A stretch of 64,000 nucleotides of DNA from Acidobacteriaceae bacterium (GCA_028283655.1 JAPWKE010000003.1:744001-808000); one strand, 5' to 3'; shown: positions 34,722-47,872, counted from the stretch's first letter. Notes: generated by a model from the letters alone, not told the origin. Translations and numbers: made by a program.

Positions 34722-35572
34722 GCGGAATGTCTGCGGAGCTGCATTTTCTGTTCGAAGGACAACGTGGAGCGACGCGATACCGCGCAGCCCGTCAGGACCC
34801 ACCATGGAAAGTGATTCGTGGCTTTCAGCGAAAAGAGGCTGAATGCCTCGTGCATCTGAACAACGTCTCCGGCGGCATTTTTGGCGGGGATTCGCTGCAC
34901 CTGCATGGCACTCTGCTTCCCGGCGCGGAGGTGCAGCTCACGACCACCGGTGCAACGCGCTTATATTTCCCTCGTGCGGAGGCCAGCGAAGCCGAGTTGC
35001 GATCGACGTTCCACCTCGGGCAGGGCAGCCTGCTGGAGTATCTGCCAGATGCGCTGATTCCGTTCGAGAACGCACGGGCAATGCAGCAGACGACGTTCCA
35101 TCTCGATCGCGGCGCCACGCTCTTTGCCTGGGACGTCGTGGCTCCGGGGCGCAAGGCTTCTGGGGAGATGTTTCGCTATGAACGCCTCAAGCTGATCACG
35201 GAAGTGCAGGTGGAAGGCAAGCCTGTTCTCTGCGACCGCCTGCTGCTTGAGCCGCGACGCTGGACCGTGAACTCTCCCGGGCGCCTCGGCACAAACGCTG
35301 GCTATCTTGTAACGTTTCTCGCCGTTCAGGCAGGAGCAAACAGTCTGGCCTTGCGGGAGTTGGAAGCAAGCTTGATGGAGATGCTCGCGCGATACTCACA
35401 ACCCAATAGCGAGAGCTTGTGGGGGGCATCGGTCTTGCCTGCTCACGGCTTGATGGTGCGAGGCGTCGTCTCGTCTTCGCTTGAGATTTCATCGGTCCTG
35501 CACGCGGTATGGGCGCACTGCAAACAGCAGTTGATGGGCAGGCCCGCTCTTCCTCCACGCAAGATTTATTAG
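34718..35572 (+). CDS. ureD: Urease accessory protein UreD (UreH)
   Basis: 284 residues from a TTG overlapping the ureF stop; an ATG nine bases later is the alternative. The family signature is the [10 protein letters not shown] segment near 47-56 and the [15 protein letters not shown] segment near 117. UreD is the scaffold that brings the UreF-UreG complex to apo-urease and channels nickel. The next gene begins 16 bases later. Confidence 0.9.
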   Translation: MSGMSAELHFLFEGQRGATRYRAARQDPPWKVIRGFQRKEAECLVHLNNVSGGIFGGDSLHLHGTLLPGAEVQLTTTGATRLYFPRAEASEAELRSTFHLGQGSLLEYLPDALIPFENARAMQQTTFHLDRGATLFAWDVVAPGRKASGEMFRYERLKLITEVQVEGKPVLCDRLLLEPRRWTVNSPGRLGTNAGYLVTFLAVQAGANSLALRELEASLMEMLARYSQPNSESLWGASVLPAHGLMVRGVVSSSLEISSVLHAVWAHCKQQLMGRPALPPRKIY

Positions 35573-35588
35573 GTACGGAAAGGACGTT

Positions 35589-36245
35589 ATGCACCTTACC
35601 CCACGAGAGCAGGAGCGGCTGATTCTTCACACGGCCGCAGACGTTGCGCATCGCAGAAAAGATCGAGGCTTGAAGCTGAACTACCCCGAGGCCGTGGCTC
35701 TTCTCTCCGCAGCGGTGATGGAGTCGGCGAGAGATGGCATGAGCGTTGCCGAACTGATGGTGCACGGCACAACCTTGCTCACCAGCGATGACGTGATGGA
35801 AGGCGTCGCATCCATGCTGCATGAGCTGCAGATGGAAGCCACCTTCCCCGACGGCACCAAGCTCGTCACGCTGCATGATCCTATTCGCGTGCTGCCCGAT
35901 GCCGCTATCGGCATCATCCCCGGAGAGTACCTCTTGAACGACGACGAGGTTCTCCTCAACGAGGGGCGAAAGACGGCCACGATAGAGGTAAGCAATACAG
36001 GGGACCGGCCAATTCAGGTCGGTAGCCACTTCCACTTCTACGAGGTCAACGCGGCGTTGTTGTTTGAGCGCGAGTTGGCTTACGGAATGCGCCTCGATAC
36101 GCCCTCCGGACTCTCCGTGAGATTTGAGCCCGGAGATGTGAAGCAGGTGCAGCTCGTAGAGCTTGGTGGCCGACGCCGTGTCTACGGGCATCGCGGCATG
36201 GTGGATGGAGAGCTTGATCAGCGCAACGCAAAGGGGAACGCATGA
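35589..36245 (+). CDS. ureAB: Fused urease gamma-beta subunit
   Basis: 218 residues. The gamma-type part at about 1-100 starts [14 protein letters not shown] and contains [13 protein letters not shown] and MEGVASML. The beta-type part follows from about 106 with [18 protein letters not shown] and HFHFYEVN. A gamma-beta fusion as in the Helicobacter small subunit; most bacteria encode them separately. The linker is short (a few residues). Overlaps ureC by ATGA. Confidence 0.92.
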   Translation: MHLTPREQERLILHTAADVAHRRKDRGLKLNYPEAVALLSAAVMESARDGMSVAELMVHGTTLLTSDDVMEGVASMLHELQMEATFPDGTKLVTLHDPIRVLPDAAIGIIPGEYLLNDDEVLLNEGRKTATIEVSNTGDRPIQVGSHFHFYEVNAALLFERELAYGMRLDTPSGLSVRFEPGDVKQVQLVELGGRRRVYGHRGMVDGELDQRNAKGNA

Positions 36246-37966
36246 GCCAGAGAATCTCAAGGCAGATGTACGCCGACCTGTATGGTCCAACAACCGGCGA
36301 CCGCGTTCGATTGGCCGACACCGAACTCATCCTCGAAGTGGAGAAGGACTTCACCGTCTATGGCGATGAAGTCGTCTTCGGCGGTGGCAAGACGATCCGC
36401 GATGGCATGGGGCAGAGCTCCGACGCCACACGCAAAGGTAACCACGGTGTTCTCGATCTGGTGATCACCAACGCGCTCATCGTGGACCACTGGGGCATCG
36501 TGAAGGGCGACATTGGCATTCGCGATGGGAGGATCGTAAAGGTGGGCAAGGCCGGGAATCCAGACACGATGGATGGCGTTGACCCCGAGCTTGTGATCGG
36601 CGCGTCAACAGAGGTGATCGCCGGCGAGAATCACATCCTGACCGCTGGTGCCATTGATAGCCACATTCACTTCATCGCTCCTCAGCAGATCTATGAAGCG
36701 CTCTCCAACGGCGTCACAACGATGCTTGGCGGAGGCACCGGCCCGGCGACCGGAACCTGCGCCACGACCTGCACACCGGGTGAGTGGAACCTCGCTCGCA
36801 TGTTTGAAGCGGCAGAAGCGTGGCCCATGAACCTCGGCTTCCTGGGCAAAGGAAACGCAGGCAGAACCGGGCCGCTGGAAGAGCAGATTATCGCCGGAGC
36901 CTGTGGTCTGAAGCTGCATGAAGACTGGGGATCAACACCCGCCGCGATCGACGCCTGCCTGCGTGTCGCCGATGAGTTTGACGTTCAGGTGGCGATTCAC
37001 ACCGACACGATCAACGAAGCTGGCTTCGTGGAAGATACGATCGCCGCGATCAACGGTCGTACGATCCACACGTATCACACCGAAGGCGCGGGCGGTGGGC
37101 ATGCCCCGGACATTATCCGCATCGCTGCCCTCAAGAACGTTCTGCCCTCGTCTACCAATCCCACGCGGCCGTTTACGAAGAACACCATCGCCGAGCATCT
37201 CGACATGCTGATGGTCTGCCATCACCTCAACCCTCTGGTGCCTGAAGATGTTGCCTTTGCGGAAAGCCGCATTCGTCCGGAGACGATTGCAGCCGAGGAC
37301 ATCCTGCACGACCTCGGCGTTTTTTCGATGATCTCCAGTGACTCGCAGGCGATGGGCCGCGTGGGGGAGGTGGTGCTGCGTACGTGGCAGACCGCTCACA
37401 AGATGAAGCTGCAGCGCGGCGCTCTGACCGGCGATAGCTCACGAAACGACAACGCACGAATCAAGCGCTATGTGGCCAAGTACACGATCAACCCGGCGTT
37501 AGCCCACGGCATCGCTGATGTCGTGGGTTCAATTGAGCCCGGTAAGATGGCCGATCTCGTCCTCTGGAAGCCTGCCTTCTTCGGCGTCAAGCCGGAGATC
37601 ATTCTCAAAGGTGGCTCCATCGCATGGAGCGTGATGGGCGATGCAAACGCCTCCATCCCGACTCCACAACCGGTGATCTATCGACCGATGTTTGGCTCCT
37701 TCGGTAACGTCCCTGCGTCGTCGAGTCTTCTCTTCACTTCCTCCGCTGCCATTCAGGCAGGCACGTTTGACTCGTTAGGGCTCCGCAAGCGACAGGTTGC
37801 GGTGAAGGGATGCCGGTCTGTTACCAAGGCGGATCTCATTCACAACTTCGCAACGCCTCACATTGAGGTGAACCCCGAGACCTACGAGGTCCGTGCCGAC
37901 GGCGAACTTCTCACCTGTGAGCCACTCGCGGTGCTGCCTATGGCGCAGCGTTACTTCCTCTTCTAG
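36242..37966 (+). CDS. ureC: Urease alpha subunit (catalytic)
   Basis: 574 residues, slightly longer than the usual 567-570. Nickel ligands and catalytic residues are in place: HIH at 141-143, the lysine to be carbamylated at 224 (GLKLHEDWG), His near 253 (IHTDT), His near 279 ([12 protein letters not shown]) and the flap segment MVCHHLN with Cys. Asp in [11 protein letters not shown] (about 365) completes the site. It hydrolyses urea to ammonia and carbamate in the cytoplasm. It ends with the usual FLF tail. Confidence 0.96.
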   Translation: MSQRISRQMYADLYGPTTGDRVRLADTELILEVEKDFTVYGDEVVFGGGKTIRDGMGQSSDATRKGNHGVLDLVITNALIVDHWGIVKGDIGIRDGRIVKVGKAGNPDTMDGVDPELVIGASTEVIAGENHILTAGAIDSHIHFIAPQQIYEALSNGVTTMLGGGTGPATGTCATTCTPGEWNLARMFEAAEAWPMNLGFLGKGNAGRTGPLEEQIIAGACGLKLHEDWGSTPAAIDACLRVADEFDVQVAIHTDTINEAGFVEDTIAAINGRTIHTYHTEGAGGGHAPDIIRIAALKNVLPSSTNPTRPFTKNTIAEHLDMLMVCHHLNPLVPEDVAFAESRIRPETIAAEDILHDLGVFSMISSDSQAMGRVGEVVLRTWQTAHKMKLQRGALTGDSSRNDNARIKRYVAKYTINPALAHGIADVVGSIEPGKMADLVLWKPAFFGVKPEIILKGGSIAWSVMGDANASIPTPQPVIYRPMFGSFGNVPASSSLLFTSSAAIQAGTFDSLGLRKRQVAVKGCRSVTKADLIHNFATPHIEVNPETYEVRADGELLTCEPLAVLPMAQRYFLF

Positions 37967-37989
37967 CCCCTCTAGCAACGGAGATCGAT

Positions 37990-38790
37990 ATGAGTATGTT
38001 GAAGCAAAGAGCATTTCGAATTGGCATCGCCGGACCGGTCGGTTCCGGCAAGACAGCACTCGTTGACGCGTTGAGCCGGAAGCTTCGCGACGAGATCAAC
38101 CTTGCCGTCGTGACCAACGATATTTACACGATGGAAGACGCACAGTTTCTGATGCGGCAGGGCACGCTTGATGTCTCTCGCATTCGCGGTGTGGAGACGG
38201 GCGGATGTCCGCACGCCGCCATCCGCGAAGACGCTTCCATGAACCTTGAGGCGATTGAAGACCTTGAGCGGGAGCATGAAGGCCTTGAGCTGATTCTCGT
38301 GGAGAGTGGCGGGGACAACCTCTCCGCTGCCTTCAGTCCAGAGCTTGTCGATGAGTGGATCTATGTGATCGATGTCGCGGGCGGCGACAAAATTCCCCGC
38401 AAAGGTGGTCCTGGAGTCACGCGTTCTTCTTTGCTGGTCATCAACAAGATTGACCTGGCAGAGATGGTCGGTTCCTCGCTCGAAGTCATGGATCGCGACT
38501 CAAAGAAGATGCGTGGCGACAGACCGTTTCTATTCACTGATCTCAAAAGTGGCAACGGACTCAGCAACGTTATTGCGTGGATCAAAGAACAGCTTGCCAG
38601 CCCCTCACGCCGCGAGCTTGGCACTATCGAAATGCCCGGAGGCCTCACCCTGGGAGGTCACAGCCACTCACAGGGGGAGTTGGATGAGTGGGGCAGGATG
38701 CACACACACACGGGTGGCCTAACGCACGGTCATACTCTGCACTACGGCAGCGTCTCGCGCCCACAGGCGGAGGACGTGAAGAAGACGTAG
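37990..38790 (+). CDS. ureG: Urease accessory GTPase UreG with histidine-rich C-terminal tail
   Basis: 266 residues, about 60 longer than ordinary UreG. P-loop GPVGSGKT at 14-21, the metal-binding [13 protein letters not shown] motif near 76, ESGGDN and NKIDLA near 149. The added C-terminal part (about residues 218-259) carries seven His in short clusters (GHSHS, MHTHT, THGHT and LHY). Such His tails bind nickel; here they may store it, since no ureE is present. ATG 23 bases after ureC. It converges on the orphan binding protein with five bases between. Confidence 0.95.
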   Translation: MSMLKQRAFRIGIAGPVGSGKTALVDALSRKLRDEINLAVVTNDIYTMEDAQFLMRQGTLDVSRIRGVETGGCPHAAIREDASMNLEAIEDLEREHEGLELILVESGGDNLSAAFSPELVDEWIYVIDVAGGDKIPRKGGPGVTRSSLLVINKIDLAEMVGSSLEVMDRDSKKMRGDRPFLFTDLKSGNGLSNVIAWIKEQLASPSRRELGTIEMPGGLTLGGHSHSQGELDEWGRMHTHTGGLTHGHTLHYGSVSRPQAEDVKKT

Positions 38791-38795
38791 CCGTG

Positions 38796-40391
38796 CTACT
38801 GCTTTGGCTGGATAGACATAGCGTCCACCAGTTCGTCGCGCCGTGCGTGGAACTCAACGCGCGGTCCCGAAGCGTAGAAGTCCGGCTGGAAGTAGAGGAA
38901 GATCCACGGGGCCTCGTTGCGGAAAACCTCCAGCATGTTGTTGATGATGGCTGTCTCCTGCGCCGCATCGCGGACGCCTTGCAGATCGTGCAGATCGTTG
39001 CGCCATGCCTGGCTGTCCCACTCGCCGGTATTGGTGTTGGCAAGCTTCGTCGGGAAGAGCGAAAGGTCGAAGAGGGAACTCCACAACGCCCCACCGTTGC
39101 CGGAGAGAAAGAGTTCACCTACCTCATGCTGTCGTGCGCGCGGAGAAAAAACACTGTTGAAGTCCATCGCCTCCACGGTAGTCGCAACACCGATGTCCCC
39201 CAGGTACTGCGCGACGGCTTGCGCTACGTTGACATCTTCGAGGTACCGCGAGCGAGGCCCTTGCAGCGTCAGATGAAAGCGAACTCCGTCCGCCTTGCGT
39301 GGATACCCTGCAGCATCCAGCAGACGCTCCGCCTGGTCCGGATTATAGGGATATGGTGCGACGTGCGAGTGCTCTTGCTGCACCGGACTCGTCATGCGTT
39401 GGCACGGGTGTTGGAGCAACTGCGAGCAGATGGTCGGCACATCGATGGCGTACTCAAGAGCTTGCCTGACGGCCTTGTGCTGAATCGCCGCACCGCCATC
39501 AGTGTGCGCAAACTTTGGCGAAAGGTTGAAGCCAACGAAGATGCGACGCGTCCCATTCACTGCTTGAACATGCGCGGCACCGGACGTGTCGATCGCCGCA
39601 ACCTGGTCCGGCGGAACGTTAGAAATTACATCCACATTGCCCGCCAGCAACTCTGCGACACGCGTGCTGGCCTCTGGAATAATGCGGAAGATAACTCGCG
39701 AGAAGGGCGCTTTGGTCAGCGTGTACTCCGGGTTTCTCTCCAGAACAATGCGGTCGTCATGCGCCCAGTCAGCAAGCCTGTACGGGCCGGTGGAGAAAGC
39801 GTGTGCCGCTGCTGCGGCAGGCGCCAGATGCTCGTAACTCCTACGGCACAGCATGTACGCCTGCGACAGCATACCGGGCACCTGCGAGGAGTAGGCTTGC
39901 ACGCGAACGGTGGCGTCCGAATCATCGTTCGCCCAGGCCTTCTCAAAGCCAATCGCCGAGTAGACAAACGCTGGCAGGTTGCCGTAAAAACCGTTCTGTT
40001 GATTAGCCGCTCGGTTCAGCGTGTACACCACGTCCTGCGCAGTGAAGGGAGAACCATCGTCGCAGCGCAGATCTGGCCGCAGGTGAAACGTAATCTCATT
40101 GCCCGCGGTGTTCCACGTATAGCTAGAAGCCATCGAAGGCACGACGGAGCCATCGGCGGTAATCGTGAGCAGCCTTCCCCAGAGCAGGTTGGCAATATTC
40201 ACGGACGAAGCAGAGTTCAGGTTGTCGGGCTCCATCGACTCCATGTCAGACGACTGCGCGATCACCAACGTGTCTGCATTGGACGGGCCGCTCGTGGGGT
40301 GTTTGCGGTGCGTCCTGACGTGGACCCAGAGGACAAGAAGCAAGAGAAACAAAAGGGCCGCAGAGGCCTTGAACAAAATGCGTCGATACAT
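38796..40391 (-). CDS. Family 5 extracellular solute-binding protein (orphan, peptide/nickel type)
   Basis: 531 residues. The N-terminal hydrophobic segment (about residues 9-24) acts as a signal or membrane anchor without a lipobox Cys. It is a paralogue of the importer-linked binding protein at 17714-19318, sharing HDDRIVLERNP, AELLAGN and VRQALEYAIDVPTIC. No ABC genes lie beside it; it could partner the Dpp importer or bind nickel. The divergent nickel permease favours a nickel link, but the sequence similarity favours a peptide. A 140-base divergent region contains a dyad. Confidence 0.82.
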   Translation of the reverse strand: MYRRILFKASAALLFLLLLVLWVHVRTHRKHPTSGPSNADTLVIAQSSDMESMEPDNLNSASSVNIANLLWGRLLTITADGSVVPSMASSYTWNTAGNEITFHLRPDLRCDDGSPFTAQDVVYTLNRAANQQNGFYGNLPAFVYSAIGFEKAWANDDSDATVRVQAYSSQVPGMLSQAYMLCRRSYEHLAPAAAAAHAFSTGPYRLADWAHDDRIVLERNPEYTLTKAPFSRVIFRIIPEASTRVAELLAGNVDVISNVPPDQVAAIDTSGAAHVQAVNGTRRIFVGFNLSPKFAHTDGGAAIQHKAVRQALEYAIDVPTICSQLLQHPCQRMTSPVQQEHSHVAPYPYNPDQAERLLDAAGYPRKADGVRFHLTLQGPRSRYLEDVNVAQAVAQYLGDIGVATTVEAMDFNSVFSPRARQHEVGELFLSGNGGALWSSLFDLSLFPTKLANTNTGEWDSQAWRNDLHDLQGVRDAAQETAIINNMLEVFRNEAPWIFLYFQPDFYASGPRVEFHARRDELVDAMSIQPKQ

Positions 40392-40439
40392 GGCGGCAGT
40401 CCTGACTGTTCGCGTGAATCCGTTCTATCGAGCATAGCA

Positions 40440-40465
40440 ATGCTTTTCGTTGAGAGAGAAAGCAT
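40440..40465. promoter_or_regulatory. Candidate metal-regulator dyad before the nickel permease
   Basis: ATGCTTT (40440-40446) and AAAGCAT (40459-40465), 12 bases apart, lie between the divergent binding-protein and permease genes. Spacing suits a ribbon-helix-helix NikR-type protein, but no such gene is in the window. Confidence 0.35.
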
Positions 40466-40531
40466 GCCACCTCTACGGTGGTGTTCGTTGAAAATAAGAA
40501 GCATGTCTGGAACGTTGCTGCAGGGAGCCGC

Positions 40532-41593
40532 ATGAACAAATTATTCCGGGAAATGTCCAGCAACCTTCGCGCGAGAATCATCGCCATTTATGGCGTGCTG
40601 ATTCTCTTCAACGTTGCGGCATGGCTCTGGGCGGTTCTGGCCTTTCGACATCATCCCGTTTTGCTTGGCACCGCGTTCCTCGCGTATAGCTTCGGTCTGC
40701 GCCACGCGGTGGATGCAGACCATATTGCTGCGATAGACAATGTGACCCGCAAGCTTATGCAGGAGGGCAAGCGACCCGTTGCTGTAGGCTTCATGTTCTC
40801 GCTCGGCCATTCGACCATCGTCGTGATCGGCTCTGTTCTTATCGCGTCGAGTACGCTCATGCTGCAGGGCAGGCTTGCATCATTTCGCAATATCGGCGGC
40901 ATTGTCGGAACGGCCGTTTCCATGCTCTTCCTTTTCGGCATCGCCTTCATCAACCTGGGCGTCTTCCGCTCGGTCTACAAGGCCTTCGTCCAGGTACACA
41001 ACGGCGCTCCATACGTCGAAGAAGATATGGGCACACTGCTTGCCGGTGGAGGCTTCTTTGCACGCCTGCTGCGCCCTGTCTTTGGCATGATCCAGCAAAG
41101 CTGGCACATGTATCCGCTCGGCCTGCTCTTCGGTCTTGGCTTTGATACAGCGACCGAGATCGGCTTACTCAGCATCTCTGCAGCCGAGGTCGCCAAGGGG
41201 CTTCCTCTTTCCTCTGCGCTTATCTTTCCCGCGCTCTTTGCTGCGGGCATGTCCCTCATCGATACCACTGACAACATCCTGATGATCGGGGCTTATGGCT
41301 GGGCCTTCGTGAAGCCGGTGCGAAAGCTTTACTACAACATGACGATCACTCTCGTCTCCGTCGTGGTTGCGCTTGTGGTCGGTGGCATCGAAGGCGCCGG
41401 CCTGCTCGCCGACCAGTTCCAACTCCGTGGCAACTTCTGGGACGTGGCAAGAAAGCTCAACGAGAATCTCGGCAAACTGGGCTACTGCATCATCGCCTTG
41501 TTCGTGCTCAGCTGGATCTTTTCTGCGGTCTTCTACCGCTGGCTCCGCTTCGACGAGATAGGCGACAGCAAAAGCGGTACCGCGGCTGGCTAA
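40532..41593 (+). CDS. High-affinity nickel/cobalt permease (NiCoT, NixA/HoxN family)
   Basis: 353 residues from the ATG at 40532 with GGGAG five bases upstream. The diagnostic HX4DH motif is in RHAVDADHIAAIDNV (about 47-61). About eight hydrophobic segments are seen, and an internal GLGFDTATEIGLL motif near 200 is also typical. It moves Ni2+ (possibly Co2+) into the cytoplasm to supply urease. Position beside ureG and the lack of another Ni importer make it the likely nickel source. Confidence 0.92.
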   Translation: MNKLFREMSSNLRARIIAIYGVLILFNVAAWLWAVLAFRHHPVLLGTAFLAYSFGLRHAVDADHIAAIDNVTRKLMQEGKRPVAVGFMFSLGHSTIVVIGSVLIASSTLMLQGRLASFRNIGGIVGTAVSMLFLFGIAFINLGVFRSVYKAFVQVHNGAPYVEEDMGTLLAGGGFFARLLRPVFGMIQQSWHMYPLGLLFGLGFDTATEIGLLSISAAEVAKGLPLSSALIFPALFAAGMSLIDTTDNILMIGAYGWAFVKPVRKLYYNMTITLVSVVVALVVGGIEGAGLLADQFQLRGNFWDVARKLNENLGKLGYCIIALFVLSWIFSAVFYRWLRFDEIGDSKSGTAAG

Positions 41594-41715
41594 CGCAAAG
41601 GCTGAATCGCTATGGCTACTGTCTGTAGCGGAAGCGCCATGAGCGACGCTAATCCTTAGTGGAATACGGAGCCTAACCTGCAATCCATCCTGTGGGCGAT
41701 TGTGCGCTTCGATGA
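41594..41715. other. Intergenic gap with no recognised element
   Basis: Between nickel permease and kinase remnant. Short inverted repeats such as GCTAC-TGTCT-GTAGC are present, but nothing I would name. Confidence 0.5.
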
Positions 41716-42290
41716 TTAAGAAAATGTCGGTAGCATCGCTTCCGGAACACCCGGACCATGGTCGAGGATGTCCCGAATCACCTTTCGAGCGCTCAGGTCC
41801 ACCATGCACTCCACCTGGATGGTAGAGCCCATAGGAGCATAACGAATCGCGTTACGCAACACAATCTCAATAGCGCGGCGAGGCACGTCGGGATAAGCGA
41901 ACAGGGTGAGGTCCTGCCGTTCTCCGACGATGCTGCTACCAGCACCGGAGGCCTCGAAATTTGCATCCTCAATGATGCTTTCGCACAGGACTTTGATCGA
42001 GACTGGCGCAAAGGTCTCGGCGTGCATTTTGCCCCCTTCCAGCGCTGCAAGCGGGAGCGTTTGCAACGTTGTGTGGAACCCGCTCAATTCTTGCTGCTCG
42101 TAAATATTGACGGCAGAGGTCAGCGAATCGTTTAGAACCTCGGGTTGTATGTTGGCTTCCAGGTCGCGGAAAGGACCACGGAACCAACTCGCTGACAAAG
42201 GGCATGAAGGCAATCATGAAGATCGTGGCTGCCCAGAAGCTCAGAAACAGCCGAGGGGAACAGCAGATGTTTTCGTTGATCTCAGAAAGC
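41716..42290 (-). pseudogene. Decayed sensor histidine kinase
   Basis: Two matching fragments are in different frames. The upstream fragment reads RLFLSFWAATIFMIAFMPF, the first transmembrane segment of a CpxA/EnvZ-like kinase. The downstream fragment (from about 42170) reads a sensor-domain piece and then an ATPase domain: EGGKMHAETF, EIVLRNAIRYAP (N-box) and DHGPGVPEAMLP (G1 box). The part between sensor and ATPase that should carry the phospho-accepting His is missing. The ATPase stops just after the G1 box. This is a remnant with a frameshift and internal and 3' deletions. No response regulator gene is nearby. Confidence 0.7.
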
Positions 42291-42314
42291 CGCAGGGGCT
42301 ACTTCGGCTGGCGT

Positions 42315-43886
42315 CTATCGAATCTGTGCAGAACGAAGGAAGCTGAAGCTGCCGGTAGCGTCAGGCGCAATGCCTGTGACCCGCGAAGTATGCAGCACTT
42401 CGTTGTTCGGATACCAAAGCGGGATCGAGGGCAGATCGACCGCCAGAATCTTCTGAATCTCCACATACGCCGCGCGACGTTCGGCCTCATCGCTGGTCGC
42501 TGCAGCCTGTGCCAGTAGGGCATCGATACGCGGATTGCGGTAGTGTCCACGATTGCCACCCTTCGGTGGGAAACTTGCCGACGAGTACGCATAGCGGAAG
42601 ATATCCGGATCGAGGTTCGAAGCGCCGGTCCAGCGCAGGATGTACATCTGAAACGCACCGTGCGTGATGTCGGCGTAGAAGGTTCCGAACTCTGCGGGGC
42701 GAATCGCAAGCTCGATCCCTGCCGCTCGGAGTTGCTGCTGCACAGCCTGCGCGAGCAGCCTCGTAGTCTCGTCGGTAGAAGTCTTCAGCGTAAAGCGCAG
42801 ACGGATTCCATCCGCATCAGGCTTGAGCCCTGCTGCATCGAGCAACGCGATGGCCTCCGTGACGGAGTGCGGATACTGCGCCAGCTCCGCATCGGTTGCT
42901 CTAGCCCAATGCCCGGGCGGCAGCAGCGAGCTGGCTTCGTGCGCTTGCCCACGCCACAGGGCCGCGATCAGCGCAGGCCGATCTATGGCAAAGGCAATCG
43001 CCTGGCGCACACGCGGATCACGCAGCGCAGGGTCGGCAACGTTGAACTGCGCGTAGAGAACTGTGGTCGAAGGTGAGGTTTCAATATGGACGCCAGGCGT
43101 TCCGTGCAACGCGTGGACCTCGTCCAGCGTGATGGCATTGGACTCGACATCGCCTGAGCCTTTCTTCAGCTCAAGCGCAGTGGTGATGCTATCAGGAGTG
43201 ACCTCGAAACGTACGCGCGGGATCTTCGGCGCACCGTTCCAGTAGGCCTTATTTCGTTCGAGCACCACATCTTTGTCTTGCGTCTGCGAGACAAAACGAA
43301 ACGGCCCCGTGCCATCAGGATGCAGCCCTTCATCCTTGCCTGCACCTTGCCTCACCACACCAAAGAGCCCATCCGAAAGATTGAAGAGCAAGCTTGCATC
43401 GGGCTGGCTGGTATGGAGAACGAGCGTCAACGCATCCGGCGTTTCGATGCTCGCGATGTTGGCAAACGCACTCGCCTTGGAGCTGATAAGTGTGCCATTG
43501 ATCAGCGAACGAATCGTCCAGGCCACATCGGCAGAGGTAAGCGGAGAGCCGTCGTGAAAGCGTACGCCACGACGAAGATGAAAGCGCCAGGTCAGCGCAT
43601 CAGGATGCTCCCAGCTTGTGGCCAGCCACGGCTGGAGCTTGAAGCTGGCATCGCGATGCACCAGCGGATCATAGATCAGTGCGCCGATGCGCTCAGACTG
43701 CGCATCCGTACCCTGCCGCAGGTCGAGATTGTTCGGCGAAGACTCGATGAGGAAACGCAGTGTTGTCGGCTCACGCTGCACGCGTTCGCAGGCCGTTGTG
43801 CTGAATGCGAATGCTGTGAGGACGCACGCCGCAAGAAGACCTTTGGCTAAACATTGGAACGTGCGCACCCTGCGTTCAACCCGCAT
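42315..43886 (-). CDS. Family 5 extracellular solute-binding protein
   Basis: 523 residues. An N-terminal signal (hydrophobic about residues 15-30) is followed by STTACERV, a possible though imperfect lipobox. The SBP_bac_5 landmarks are present (SPNNLDLRQGTDAQSERIG, RRGVRFHDGSPLTSADVAWT, TGPFRFVS). It is diverged from the other two binding proteins in the window. It overlaps the anmK stop by 11 bases in the mutS-anmK-SBP order, so it may bind a cell-wall peptide for recycling. This is inference from context only. Confidence 0.85.
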   Translation of the reverse strand: MRVERRVRTFQCLAKGLLAACVLTAFAFSTTACERVQREPTTLRFLIESSPNNLDLRQGTDAQSERIGALIYDPLVHRDASFKLQPWLATSWEHPDALTWRFHLRRGVRFHDGSPLTSADVAWTIRSLINGTLISSKASAFANIASIETPDALTLVLHTSQPDASLLFNLSDGLFGVVRQGAGKDEGLHPDGTGPFRFVSQTQDKDVVLERNKAYWNGAPKIPRVRFEVTPDSITTALELKKGSGDVESNAITLDEVHALHGTPGVHIETSPSTTVLYAQFNVADPALRDPRVRQAIAFAIDRPALIAALWRGQAHEASSLLPPGHWARATDAELAQYPHSVTEAIALLDAAGLKPDADGIRLRFTLKTSTDETTRLLAQAVQQQLRAAGIELAIRPAEFGTFYADITHGAFQMYILRWTGASNLDPDIFRYAYSSASFPPKGGNRGHYRNPRIDALLAQAAATSDEAERRAAYVEIQKILAVDLPSIPLWYPNNEVLHTSRVTGIAPDATGSFSFLRSAQIR

Positions 43887-45089
43887 AGCTTACCTTGCCG
43901 AGAATCGCGGAACGTTTGGCCCCTGTGGCCGAAGGAACATTCGCCGGCAGGCCATGCCACGTCAGCCAGCCGAGCAGCGCGAACGCAGCGGCTTCCTTCG
44001 CTTCGATAGGCAGCCCCAAGGCTTCGGTCGTCGTAACCTTGACGCCGGACTGCGCAAAGCCTTCGCTCAGCTGGCGCATCAAGGTGCGGTTGTGAGCGCC
44101 TCCGCCTGCAACCAGAAGCTCGGTCGCGAGCGCCTGCGGAGCGCGTTGGCCGAGATGTGGCCACACAAAACGCGCGTAGGCATCAAGCACGGTGCGCGAC
44201 GTGAACGCCGTAGCCGTTGCGACCGCATCCGCTGCGTTGCTGTCCGCGAGTCGCGGCGTCTTCAGGAACTTCTCCACAAACGCTTTGCCGAACTGCTCGC
44301 GCCCGCAGGACTTCGGCGGGTCTGCGGAGAAGTAGGGCAGTGCGAGCAGCGGCTCCAGAGCCGAATCAACAACGCTGCCCTTCGCCGCAAGCGCACCATT
44401 GCGGTCGAATGCTTTGCCCGTGAAGTGCTGCATCAGCGCGTCAACAATCATGTTCGCCGGGCCGGTGTCGAAGGCGAGCACGCTGTCGATGTCGCCCCCT
44501 GCGGGGATCGCCGTAAGGTTCGCAATGCCTCCAAGATTGAGCAGAATGCGATTGCGCGTCGCGTGGCGAAAGAGCGCGTAGTCGAGCATCGGCACCAGCG
44601 GCGCACCCTGGCCACCGGCTGCAAGATCGGCCGGTCGAAAGTCTGAAATCACCGGAACGCCCAGCGCTTCCGCCAGCACCGACGCTTCGCCTAGTTGCCA
44701 CGTCGAGCGCGTTGCCGCACCGAGAAACGTGGTTGCCGTCGGTTGGTGATACAGCGTCTGTCCGTGCATCGCAACCAGATCCGCACGCATCTTCGTCGCT
44801 TCGAGCGTCTTCCGTACAGCCTCGGCGTAAAGCGCCCCGAGCCGCCAGTTCAACTGCGAAAGCTCCGCGACCGAGATGTCCTTTGCGTCCATCGCCGCCA
44901 GCACTGCGGCACGAACCTTCGTGGTGTAAGGGAAGGAGCGATGCGCCAACAGCTTCAGCTTCGGTGGCTCGGCCGTCGAGCCCAGACGCGAAGGAGTGAT
45001 ACGGCACAGAGCGACGTCCATGCCGTCCGCGCTCGTCCCGCTCATGATGCCTGCGACGACGAGGCCCTTCGGCTTTGGGTACTCGCGCT

Positions 45090-45093
<4 letters not shown>
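43876..45093 (-). CDS. anmK: Anhydro-N-acetylmuramic acid kinase
   Basis: 405 residues. The nucleotide-binding signature GIMSGTSADGMDVAL is at about 15-29, LLNLGGIANLT near 194 and FDTGPANM near 215. AnmK opens the 1,6-anhydro ring of recycled anhMurNAc and phosphorylates it to MurNAc-6-P. It overlaps mutS by four bases upstream and the binding-protein gene downstream, so it is read with both. Confidence 0.95.
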
Positions 45094-47804
<2,711 letters not shown>

Positions 47805-47872
47805 GAGGTCTGACCCCAAGAATACCGCTCGCGCCGGTGTGGATTCCCGGCCTGAAACTCCTGAATCATGGT

